Position numbers and translations under genes: made by a program. Below, piece after piece: positions 14,414 through 25,289 of a stretch of DNA of 64,000 nt. Position 1 is the first letter of the stretch, and each line of letters opens with the position of its first letter. Origin of the DNA: Boletus sp. NGJ (taxonomy: Eukaryota; Basidiomycota; Agaricomycetes; Boletales; Boletaceae); NCBI GenBank assembly GCA_019096195.1, contig JAGTXK010000136.1:310001-374000 (forward strand), in the 5' to 3' direction. Below the pieces are notes generated by a model, which made no database searches, was not told the DNA's origin, and worked only from the letters and a program-made list of their open reading frames with translations.

Positions 14414-15572
14414 TCATCTTACGAACAGTTTTCTACCCCTTCCAGCTCTCGCGCAACCTACTCTCCCCGTCTCTGCCTGATAGAGCCTGTATGCCTCTCG
14501 TAAATGATCAGGGGATAGCGGTCCAATTTCGCCTCGGCGTGCTTGAACTGCTCGCGCTGTCGCAGAATCGAAGAAAATGGATTTGATAATTCGGAACGCA
14601 ACGACAGGAAATCGGCGACGAATGTGTAGAAGAGAACTTACCATTCTCTACTATTTCGCCAACGAACACCTTTGCAAAGCCAGCGACAATTTGAGCGACA
14701 GGCTGAGAGACTTGTTGTCCTGTAGTTTGATGTATTACCTTTGGTACGTGAGGACTCGTCATCGGAGAAAAACATGTATGCAGTGGCACTTACCCTTCGG
14801 ACAGCCTGTTTGGGCAACGCATGCCGTCTGTACGCCTCAAAACGGTCATACTGAGCTGGACTGAATTTGTCCATCAACACCCTGCAATGCAATGCCGACG
14901 TGTCAGAGGGTATTTTCTCGCGACCGGAGTAAACATCTTATATATGAGTACGCACTTCAGATTGTCCTTGCTCTCACTCTGCCACGACAACTGCGCCGAA
15001 TAATCATCGTCAGCCATCGCAGGTAAAACTTCATCCTCTCCTTCACCGTCTTCATCTCCGGCACCAGCCCCTGGTTTCGGAGTGCCGGCACTCCTACCTG
15101 CAGCAGCAGCAACACTGTTTGCAACGGGTGTCGTGGTCGCTACTCCAGGTGGCATAGTAGTTGAATTAGAAGGACCAGCTTCATCCCTGCTGTCCATGGC
15201 AACATCGCTCGCACCAACGCTGGGACCAATGGCTGAAATATCGGCGATGGGTTGACTTGCAGCTGCTGAGGCAGGTACGGCAGCGGAAACTGGGATAGGC
15301 GTTGAAGACCCGGCAGCAGGCACGGTGGGGTTTGTCCACTGTACGGGTGTAAATTGTGCCCCTCCTATATTGACCACACTTGCTCCTGCCCCCGCTACTA
15401 TATTAATATTGCCAGCATTGGCCTGGTGACTGACAGGGCCAGAGGTGAGGACGGCGCCCCTCGGTTTCCTGCCGCGTTTTGCGCCTCGCCCACGCGCCGC
15501 TGGAGTTGGAGTTTGGGGAAGGACTGAGGGTGTTATCTGGATAAACGGTGTTGGGGTGTACGGCGTTGTCAT
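14414..15572 (-). CDS. TAF11: TFIID subunit TAF11 (TAFII28)
   Basis: TAF11 pairs with TAF13 through a histone fold inside TFIID and helps place TBP at promoters. The start at 15572 gives MTTPYTPTPFIQITPSVLPQ, followed by a long low-complexity N-terminal region rich in Ala, Pro and Gly, an acidic stretch (GDEDGEGEDEVLPAMADDD), and then the conserved histone-fold block in three exons: FSPAQYDRFEAYRRHALPKQ, TTGQQVSQPVAQIVAGFAKV, ARAVQARRGEIGPLSPDHLR. The end is KLFVR, stop 14414-14416. An in-frame ATG further upstream would add 37 residues but lies inside the region shared with PRE4, so the inner ATG is preferred. Its start lies only 91 bases from the divergent PRE4 start. Confidence 0.93.
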
Positions 15573-15663
15573 GTCAAGGAGGTAAAGGTGTAACAAACAC
15601 GGGTAAACACTATCTAGTGTACGCGTCCAGCTTGCGCGTCGATCTTGAACACAATCTACCATC
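15573..15663. promoter_or_regulatory. shared upstream region of TAF11 and PRE4
   Basis: Only 91 bases separate the two divergent start codons, so untranslated leaders and core promoters of both genes must fit here or overlap the genes. I see no TATA box and no GGTGGCAAA-type proteasome control element. Confidence 0.6.
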
Positions 15664-16691
15664 ATGGACCACTTCCCCACCAACTGGGGACGCCCCGTAG
15701 GTTAATTTCTCGTCGACTGTGCCGATTCTAATCCATTGACGGTGAAAGAGAAACGATGCGATTGACCCATATGGGACTTACCCTCTCCACCCAAGACCTA
15801 ACAATCGGTCCAAGGATGCATTCGCAGAAAGCGTCCAACACACACAACAACCTGTCGTCACTGGGACGAGCGTTCTCGCCATAAAATTCAAGGACGGCGT
15901 CATGATGGCAGCCGACAATCTCGGTACGGCCATCTCTTTTATCGAGCGTGCCCGCCAATTCCAAGTGTTGTCCAGCATCATATGGTTCGCTTGCGCGCTT
16001 CAAGGACGTGCAACGCCTCCAGGCCGTTGGGGATTACACCGTCATTGGGGCAAGTGGCGACATGTCCGACTTTCAGTACATACAACGATTACTGGACGAC
16101 ATCGTAGTCGAGGAGATCGCAACACAGGACGGACACGAGCTCGGCCCGGTGGAAATACACGAATATCTGTCACAAGTCATGTATGGGCGGCGCTCAAAGC
16201 TCAACCCTCTCTGGAATTCGCTCATCATCGGTGGGTTCAAAGACGGGAAGAGGTGGGTGACGATATCATAGGTTTTCTTGGAGCAGCTGATGTATGGTCG
16301 AATGCAGGTTCTTGTCGTTTATCGATCTGCTGGGAACAACATATACGGCCTCGACGATTGCCACTGGGTACGGGGGTTATATCGCACAACCACTACTTCG
16401 CAAAGCCGTCGAGGGTTATGAGGATGTATTGACAGAAGAACAAGCACGAAAATTATTGGATGATTGCATGCGTGTCCTTTTCTACCGTGACGCTCGAAGT
16501 TTGAGCAAGGTTCGTCTGTCACCTAATCCCATCTGTATCTAGCCGCGTATCCAAGCACTTTCTTATCATATGTCTAGTATCAACTTGCAACTATCACGGC
16601 TGCCGGAGTACGGATCTCAGACTCATTGCACCTGGAGACGTCGTGGAACTTCGCCGAGGGCATCAGGGGGTATGGAGCTCAGACCCAGTAG
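15664..16691 (+). CDS. PRE4: 20S proteasome subunit beta type-7 (Pre4/PSMB4)
   Basis: Non-catalytic beta subunit of the 20S core; its C-terminal tail helps lock the two half-proteasomes together. The start at 15664 gives MDHFPTNWGRP. A first intron follows whose best acceptor gives DAFAESVQHTQQPVVTGTSV, the classic beta7 propeptide junction. Then come AIKFKDGVMMAADNLASYGS, YQVIGASGDMSDFQYIQRLL-like sequence (here YTVIGASGDMSDFQ), YGRRSKLNPLWNSLIIGGFK, ATGYGGYIAQPLLRKAVE, MRVLFYRDARS, and the tail AEGIRGYGAQTQ, stop 16689-16691. At least five exons join in frame. It is one of two proteasome beta genes in the window. Confidence 0.94.
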
Positions 16692-16920
16692 CCAATACCA
16701 TCCTGTTGTTTGCTGTACCAATACTTACTGTAAAATGGTTCCCTCGCTCCAGTTGGTTCCGAACCGTGCACCCAACATAATCAGTCCAGACGATCCCACT
16801 ATCTCACTATCCCACCCCACGGGATTATTGCTGTTGGTAAACATGTCGCTTTCGCTCTCCAGGCTCCTGACCAGAAAGATAGTCTAATATCACCAACACT
16901 GCGATCTCCTATTGGTAACG

Positions 16921-18960
16921 TTACACATCTACACCGGATCTGACTAGTTTGTGATACGGCGGCGGTAATTCCTGCATCACACCAGCATCCTGATGTTGAA
17001 AGATGATCGCCACTCCTAAATCCTCTTCCGAGTCCGAACATACGTGTTGGACATCCACCACCGGTAACGCCGAATGCCACTGTCGCAAGTGGTTCGTAGG
17101 GTGGGGAAACGTGTTCACGTGGGGCTCACTCCCACCGTGGCGGTAGGCGTGCCTGCCTGACGGGGCGTGTGGGCCGTACCCTGGCACACGATAACGCGGT
17201 GAGGAGGTGGCGCTGTAAAGCTCGCTTGCCGAACGCGAGAGCCAGAGCGCATTTTTATCTGAACGCCGCTCCTGCACAGAAGCAGAGCGTGATGCGGAAA
17301 CGCCAGACCTAGGCTGGGTTTGTGCGCCTGTGGGAAAGGAAGACTGTCCGGGCTGCACGCGTGAACCAGACTGTGGTTGTGGATCGGGCGGTGTCAGAGT
17401 GTGAGGACGTGTCGAAGAGCGGAGTGGGATGCGATAAGAGGATGGGCCGGCGTGATTCGAGAGTAACGATGCGTTGGACTGCATGCGTGTAATGGGTTGT
17501 GACTGCGAAGGTGCGGTTTCAATTGGTATCGGCGCAGAGTCTGCTCCCGAAGGCTTGATCCTCGCGGAGAACTCCTTTCTCCTCGGTTCGTACCTGCATC
17601 TCCCCCCGTTCTGTGAGTAAATCCTCCGGGGAATGCTTAGCGTAGGGGGAGAAGTCAGATGGTGCGTTATCATCGACGTATTCGACGTCGTTGCCGCTGG
17701 CACAATAACCTCAAAGGGTCTTGGAAGCGTATCCTGAGCATCCAGGATTTTTCGCCGCCGGCGATGCATCATGATGTAGATGGCCATCACCACAATCCCC
17801 GTTCCAACTACTGAAGCGCAGACGGCGACGGCGACCTTGTCTGTAAAGCTCATATTGATGGTATTGGTGGTAACCGAGGCGCTTCTCGATTGCATGTGAG
17901 GTTGATCAAGGAGGGTTCGGCGAAACCTGAACCCTGTTGGGCGTGGTGGTTCGTGCAGACGAAGAGGCAGATCCCTGGACTGCGGTGGTCGGCATTTTGA
18001 AAGTACATCAGATGAGTCCGCGAGCGGCGTATCTTGGGCGCTAGCGGGGCCAATGATAGAACTCGTGGTGCGAAGCATGCAATTCCTAGCCAGATGAGAA
18101 CATGTGGTCGCAAATAAGACACGGACGTTCCTCGATACGGGTATAATTGGCTGAACGACTCACGTATCGCTAACGAGAACTATCAGACATGGAAAAATAT
18201 CCACCCGCACAGGGAGACAATGCACACATTCTAGTTCAACCATCATATTATTGTAAATTAAGAAGAAAGCTCACTGATAGGTTGTCCCGAAAGCCCTCCG
18301 CTACTTGTGAACGAGGGGCTATGCTCTCCGGGCGGTGCAGAGTAACTGTACACAGTCCCAGGATTAAGAACCACGATGCTGACAGAGCACGGTGCCTGCC
18401 CTCCAGAAAAAGACATTTCCCAAGAACCGCATTGTATGAGACGGCCAAAGACAGATGGGGATATTTTTATTTTGGGCTGGGTTGCTTCTGGAATGGGAGG
18501 AGACGCGGACTTGGTCAGGCAATCCGTTGAACCTGCTATAAAATGAGCAGAATGGGAGGTCGGACGTGAAGCAATGGAAAGATGAAGAGGATGAGTCGAC
18601 CCACGAGTTACTGTATACACAGCCGGGAGAACCTCCAGGGATGTGCCAAGGGAGTCCAAGGGCGCCACAAAAAATTGGGTACCTGGAGAATCTGTCGCTG
18701 AGCACGTTACTGCTATGAAGGATCACGATCGCACCTGCAGGATATTGAAATTGTATAGTCCAATGCAGAGATGACGGCTCATGCCCAACAAGGGACATCG
18801 TGGCCTTCGCTCCTGGCTCGAATGCTAGGACATGATACGATACATCTCCTCGTGAGGGATTTGTCGTTTCGGGAGAAAGTGAAACATGCAAAGTCTCGCA
18901 TTCCATCAGCTGATTTGGTCCCAACGTCCATACGATCGGGTCCAGTTTGCGTCAACCGTG
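16921..18960 (-). CDS. single-pass membrane protein with extracellular domain and cytoplasmic PPPY motif
   Basis: The last exon (18078-16921) has one transmembrane helix (VAVAVCASVVGTGIVVMAIY) followed by RRRRK, a positive stop-transfer signal. A cytoplasmic tail of about 250 residues rich in Ser, Pro and Arg follows, ending near QELPPPYHKL. PPPY is a ligand for WW-domain proteins such as Rsp5/NEDD4 ubiquitin ligases. Upstream pieces at about 18950-18720 (LGPNQLMECETLHVSLSPET) and 18700-18260 (GTQFFVAPLDSLGTSLEVLP, GQPISELSS) resemble the beta-rich ectodomain common in basidiomycete single-pass proteins of unknown function. The join between them near 18715 needs either a very short intron or a frame lesion, and I could not find a signal peptide exon. 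The 5' boundary is therefore uncertain and the gene may be damaged. Confidence 0.55.
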
Positions 18961-20274
18961 GGTCGTCGAAAGATGGGAACTGGAACAACATACTTCGTTT
19001 CTGCTGTGGAACCCCCGGTCCCACGAGAGTACACTGTTCTCAAGAGCACAAGATCGATGAAGGGGTAACCACAAAATCATAAATACCCTCAGGAGTGGTC
19101 GAAGTCCCAGGACCATGACCTTGGACGTCACCGCTCAGCCAGGATCGGTGACGAAGTGAAGATGAACGCAGCAAGTATGGGAGGGGAGTCCGGGAAAGAG
19201 TGTCGCCGAATAGCGAATCAAGAATAAACGTGAATACGCCAGGGACCAGCCCTGACCTAGCCAACTTGTGAGCCAATGCCCGATAAAAGGACAGTGGGCA
19301 AGCCGGGCGGTAAAAAGAACCCGTTCGAGCGGGATAGAGATACTCGTAGATGCTAGTATAGGGCGAACTTGAACAGGGAATATCGTTCTGTTTTGGGATG
19401 ACCTGCATAGCTCGTCTCGGGTCTTCCAAAGAGGCTCAACATCACTGCCAATCGGTAATTGTATAGATCGCGTATGGAGTTTGTCACAGATTTGGGAATT
19501 CTGACAAGTCTTACAAGGCAGCAAATTCCAGTGAGGGGAGCTAGGAGGATAGATATCACAAATCCAACAGAAAAGGTCGGAAAACAACTTCAAGGGATAG
19601 AATAAGCCTGAGCGGCCTAGCAGTCCTAGTGACGGTTTGGGAGGTATGGGGCCCGACCACAGGAATGCTGATGGGCCGATCAACTTGGGTGATCCAGAAG
19701 CGCCACTCTGCCCACCGTGTGTAGGCAGAAGGATGCTTGGTCCTGGAGAGCAAAAAGAGGTAAGAGACCCGAGAGAAACTTGAAATTCTTCCCGGGCCTA
19801 ACATTCGTTGTGTGGTTGACTGTAAGACTTTGTGGCGTTTATTCTGGAAAACCGATTTGCTCCGGTAGTTCTCATATCGTAACTACTACACCGCCTTGTC
19901 AACAGTACATGCAAGACCGTCATGGATCCGAGCCCTCTTCGCAAGACATTTGTACACTTCATTAGCGGTTATCCCGATTCTGCTCTTCGCAAAGGTGTGA
20001 ATATCTATTTTCTGCCCGGCCCATATCTTGCCAATTCCACGCTCTCCGTCTGATGGAACAAACCGGCCGTCCCCAGCCCACGCCAATGGGCGTCACTTTC
20101 CAATTCACGGTTTTCACACGTACCCCCCATAGAATGATGCACTCTGTGAAACTGTAGTGCAGAGCGCTCTTGCCCTTCACCACACCAGATTATCATAACA
20201 GGTGGCCTTGCCTCTTAGTGAACTAGAATTTTAGACTTACATTGATCTCCGACAGTTCCACCTCAACTCGTCTG
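18961..20274. other. no supported gene; may hold the 5' end of the membrane protein gene
   Basis: Open frames of up to 182 codons on the minus strand contain hydrophobic stretches but no recognisable domain. The missing signal-peptide exon of the neighbouring single-pass protein could be here. Nothing firm. Confidence 0.35.
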
Positions 20275-22429
20275 CCCCTAGCACCATAGTCTCGCAAATC
20301 TCCTCTACGTCCGGTTTGAGGAGCTGGGTGCGATATCTGACCTCGACGAGGCCCTTGCCCTGCAACGCAGTGCATTGGAACTTCGCTCGCAGGGACATCC
20401 TCATCAAGCTCGTTCACTTCGCAACATTGCGAAATGCCTCTATGCCCGTTTAACTTTGTCTGACCTCGATGAGGCACTTGCACTCGAACGCGGTGCATTG
20501 GAACTTTGCCCGCAGGGACATCCTGATCGAGCCCTTTCACTGCGGAACATTGCGAATCACCTCCATGCCCGTTTCATGCAGCTCAAAACACCCTCTGACC
20601 TTGATGAGGCACTTGCCCTCCAACGCAATGCGCTGGAAGTTCGCCCAGAGGGGCATCCTGATCGAGTCACTTCATTGGACGACCTTGCGGATTACCTTCA
20701 TACCCGTTTCACCCAGCTCGGAACAATACCTGACATCGACGAGGCACTTGCCCTCGGCCGAAATGCATTTGAAACTTCACCCGCACGGAGATCCCCTTCG
20801 AGCCTTGTCCTTGGGCAGCCTTGCTCGCGTCTCCATGCTCGATTCAAGCACTCAGCTATGCACGACACAGCTCCAGGAAACATTCGATCTGTATTCCCAA
20901 CTCTCGGACGTTTCCCAGACTGTCTTTTGCTGACCTCCAGTGTGCCAAACAATGGATCCAGGCAGCTGAAGAGCGTGGACACAACACCACAGTTTTGGCT
21001 TACCAAACGTTTTTGCACCTCAGTGTTCACCATCTCGCTACTCTGCCACCTCTTCCTCAGCATCTTGCACTATTTAAACAGCTCGTGACCTCTCTAGCAG
21101 TTGACGCGCTTTCAGCTGGTGTTCGTTATGGAAATCCTGCCATCGCAGTTGAGCTCATTGAACAAGGTCGCGGTGTCTTCTGGAGCCAGTTAATCCGCCT
21201 TCGCTCTCCCCTCGACGAAGTGATAGCATCTGGTGATACAGGCAAGAAATTGGCAGACAAGTTCACACAGTTAGTCTCCTTGCTTCGGAGTGTGCTTGAT
21301 GCCCCTCCCGACGCCGAGCTTCGGCACGATCGGGCATGCCATCTTAACATCCAATTGCGGGATGCCGTCACTGAGATTCGCAAGTTGCCTGGCCTCTCTC
21401 GTTTCCTCCGGGCTCCACTCTTCTCAAATCTCCAAGTGGTGGCCGCTGGTGGACCAGTTATCATTGTAAATGCTAGCCAGTACACCTGTGATGCACTGGT
21501 ACTTCTGTCCGACCGGGACCCCATCCATGTTGCCCTCCACATCACGAAAGCCCGTGTCTCTGAACTATTGTTGGAACTTCGTTCTGTGATCCGCCGTACC
21601 AATTCCATGGATGTGAGGAAGGAGACTTGTGTGTTTCTGCGAGAGCTCTGGGATGTAGTTGTATCCCCAATTGTGAAAATCCTTCAGGATTCCTGTCCCC
21701 CCGGTCGCGCATCTGGTGGCGTCCGACTGCCGAGTTTTCTCTTCTCCCGTTGCGCGCCGCTGGCTCGTTTAGGAAGGGCCAACAAATGCTCTCAGATCTT
21801 TATATTTCTTCTTACACACCGACCTTGACAGCCCTCATTCGCGCTCGACAGAAAAGGTCATTCAAGGATCCCATCCATGGAGCAACATCATTTTTTGACT
21901 GTAGGGCAGTATATCACAGTGTATTAACTCTATTGCAACGCTTACTTGCATCCAAGACCAGGACGCAAACGTCGCCAAAGTTTGTGAAGAATTGAACAAG
22001 AATGCCTTTGTTCACTTTGCTTGTCATGGGATCCCGGATCGGAAGCATCCATTCGAGTCCGGGTTTACATTGGGCGACGGAGTGTTAAAGGTCGAAAACA
22101 TCATGGGATACGACTTACAGAACGCCCAGTTTGCGTATCTGTCTGCTTGTCATACGACTGTTGGAGACGAGGAGAGTCCGGATGAGATCATCCATCTTGC
22201 CGCATCAATGCAGTTCGCCGGGTTCCGTTCGGTCATTGGGACGATGTGGGCTGTGGATGATGCGCACACGACCTCTATCACGTCGAAATTTTATGAGAAT
22301 ATGGTGGATGAGTCTGTCCGTCTCGATCACACTCGGGCAGCTCTGGCGTTGCATAGGACAATGAGGAGTATTCGTTCCAGCGATATACCCATTGATCAAC
22401 AGATCCTCTACATACATATCGGTGCTTAG
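20275..22429 (+). pseudogene. TPR-CHAT protein gene, broken
   Basis: At about 20320-20760 there are tandem TPR-like repeats of about 43-45 residues with the signature SDLDEALALERGALEL and GHPDRALSLRNIANHLHARF. A linker with AIAVELIEQGRGVFWSQLIR (about 21140-21200) is typical of fungal CHAT proteins. Then come WWRPTAEFSLLPLRAAG (about 21710-21760) and the CHAT caspase-like fold near the end, with VHFACHG and YLSACHTT carrying the His and Cys expected of the dyad, and FRSVIGTMWAVDD. Such proteins are large caspase-clan families in Agaricomycetes, probably acting in regulated proteolysis. The blocks lie in different frames with at least three breaks, and part of the region ahead of the catalytic His seems lost, so I read it as a non-functional copy. 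Confidence 0.75.
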
Positions 22430-23050
22430 CGGTTCTGCTTCCCGGTGCGTACCTGCTTTCTGCGTGCGCTGTTTGGCAGACTCCAGTTCTCATGGACATG
22501 ATTAGGTTTCTCGCAGCAGCTAGTAATTTACAACTGGGATTGGCAAGCAAGCTACGCAACCCATATAGGACCTTCTTCGGGATGAAGCTTTGTGTGATAT
22601 CATATTTTGCAGAAAGTCGCAGCGCAACATGACGCGGGCGCACGCTCGTTGTCTAGACTCTGATTATAAGGAAATCAGCCTAGTATTACAGCAACCCTAG
22701 AGGGCTCTATTTACACATGTTTCAACGATCAAGTGAACAACTCAGTCTCCGTTCTATCGAAGGCACCGACATACGATCATCAAAGGAATGGCCTAAAGTC
22801 AATAAGTACATATAAAAATGAATGGCACCGCAATATAAATTTTATCTATTGACAACCTCTGTGCTCGCAAAGGGCGAGCCGATTATGTGTTTACCTGCGC
22901 CTAAACATAAAGATCGACTGTTCCTGACGGTCGTTTAACACAGGCCATGCACAGGTCACTCGAAGGCACTAGTTGCCAGTGGAAAGCGGATTTTCCTCCC
23001 GGTGGACTGATCTGACCGTCTGTTCCACTCGAGAATCCAATCAAAAACGC
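22430..23050. other. intergenic, nothing recognised
   Basis: About 620 bases without coding resemblance or obvious repeats. Confidence 0.4.
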
Positions 23051-24441
23051 CTACGCGTATTCGAAATCATGACGATCTAAGGTGCCGCCTCCCTTTCCGT
23101 CCTCGGGTGATGGTGTAGTCTCCGTAAAGTTGCTGAGGGGGTAGGCTATACTGTTGGTCGGGTGGTGGGTGAAAATTACGGTACCGTGACTGTTCGAGCC
23201 ACTTTTCCCAGTGCTGTTGTCCTTTGACGAGATGCCGACACGCACTAGACAAAAAGGAGTTTCAGTCAGGTAGCTTTTGCGTGAACAGAACACGAACCGA
23301 TGATAATGTTGAACGCGATGCCCATAATAGGCAGTACCATGTCCGTCATGATCTGTTGAGGAACCGCGTTAGAACAACTAAAACCCGGGAGGATTGGGAC
23401 TAACCATAGCTGCATTGTTCTGACACGCATAAGTCTGAGGTCGGAATAGTTAATCAAAAGAATGAGGAAATGTGCAAAAAAACGATAGATACCACGAGGA
23501 AGACAAGCACGAACGAACTGTACAATGCCCCACTCTCCATCAGAACAACCACGGTTGGCCAAAGGGTAGCCCCGATCCTGAGCGAAGTGGCCCGGGCGTT
23601 GATTCGCCAGATTCGAGCGATGATGAGCACATTCACGAGGATGTTCTGGGCCAAGTTGAAACTCAGGAACGCGTAGACCCAACGAGTGAGGTTAATTGTG
23701 TATGCCGTCGTGATAGGCCTTTCCAGCACGGATATCAGACCAATTGTACTCGCTACAGAGGCAATTAATGTGACGGGTGCAACTATACGAACGGCAAAGC
23801 CTACCTAAACTTCCCGTCAATAATGCCAAGGGTGCTAAACAGGGTTGAAGGCGATAGTCCCAGACGATGTAAAGCCGGTAGATCTGGGGATTCTTAGCAA
23901 TGCGACAGAACGATGTACAAGCCACGCTCACAAACATGACATCCCCGAGGGCACCCGTCACTGCCCAAAGCGCCGTACTGGAGAGTTCCCGCCTACAAGC
24001 ACATTGTTACTGGCGATGAGCTTCACGCGGAATCCTACGCACCAGTCATTTAACTGAGCCAAAAACAAAAGGGGGCCATCGGGAGTGCCACCGTTTGTTA
24101 TAAAGGCTGTGTATATCCGGTCCCAGCGGATCCCGTAGCTGTAAAGACGAGATTGTTAGCTCGTGCGGAGCTCCACGTGAGTGACGGGTCGCCAACCAAA
24201 CAGAGATCAAAATGAATTGCAAGATTGTTCCCCCAAGAATGATAGAGTTTACTTGACCAGCCATTTTCTTGTAGAAGAGCACATAGAGACTCCCCAGGAA
24301 GAGGACGAAATAGACACCTGTCAGAATATTCTGAGTGGGTAACAACGGTCCGACCTCCGCATTGAAGGACCCACCGTAGAGTAAAGAGAAGGTGATGAGC
24401 CCGGTGAAGAAAGCTGTGGTTAGATTGATATTGGGGGACAT
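23051..24441 (-). CDS. multi-pass membrane protein of a basidiomycete-specific family
   Basis: Hydrophobic exons in order: TGVYFVLFLGSLYVLFYKKM (about 24350-24240), SFCRIAKNPQIYRLYIVWDY (about 23900-23840), WVYAFLSFNLAQNILVNVLI (about 23680-23620), IGATLWPTVVVLMESGALYS (about 23580-23520) and TDMVLPIMGIAFNIIIG (about 23340-23300). A hydrophilic tail SSKDNSTGKSGSN...DRHDFEYA ends at stop 23051-23053. The YRLYIVW and ESGALYS motifs and about seven helices fit the abundant Agaricomycete seven-helix family of unknown function. The start at 24441 (MSPNINLTTAFFTGL) begins the first helix. Several short introns separate the exons; not every splice site was verified. Function unknown; receptor-like topology is only suggestive. 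Confidence 0.7.
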
Positions 24442-25289
24442 TATGAACTACGTAGTGAAGGTGGGACGAGGGCAAATTAAAACCACCATCTGCGCCGCTA
24501 TCCATGATATAGGTCGCACCATATAAGTCCTGAAAACCGGGACGACCCCGCGTGGAAGAAAAGGTAACAAACAAGTGACGGCATATACGGAAGATACGTA
24601 GATATCCGTTTCCGAATGAGAGCAGAGGTTGGCCCACACACTTCTGTCGTACACTGGTAACAAGCTCTGTAAGCGACACGGCGCTGCGCAAATTTCAAGG
24701 GACAGCGGCGACGGTATACTAGTCGTTAGGCTTCTGGCACCTCCAAAAGAAAGTGACGTGATACTCACATGCATGCACCTGAATCTACTTCAAGTATCCA
24801 GTCATAATACCACGGAACAATGTTCCACTTAGTACCAGAGTCTGAGGAGCCAGAGGAAGGCTACGAACCCACGAAAATGGCGGATGATGCACTCGCTCCC
24901 ATGTTTCCGAGGGAAAATTGATTGGCCGCCCTTCACGTGATGGAAGTGGGTCTACCGTGATGCTGGTAGTCGCCGCGATAACTACTAATTTGTCCTGACA
25001 ATCTGGAAGCTTAGCTTCTGCTCGTGTGAATTAACGTCTCCAAGTTCACATGACTTGACCCATAGCGTGTGGCAGGGTTACCTGACACTGGGTCTTCAAA
25101 CACCGGCACTTACTGTAATGCCGTTTAACAGCTGCGAATTGAGATAACGGCCGCAAGTGACATCTCAAACCTTCCCGGCCCTTACCTTACGATTTCAAGA
25201 TGACGAGGGGATGAACAATTGTCTATAAGAGCATCGGGATGAGAATTCGAGTGCCAACCTATCTCCATCCTCCGCTTGCAATAGTTGTT
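24442..25289. other. intergenic between divergent genes
   Basis: About 850 bases separating the starts of the multi-pass protein (minus) and the P450 (plus). No conserved coding block is seen. Presumably regulatory for both. Confidence 0.4.
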
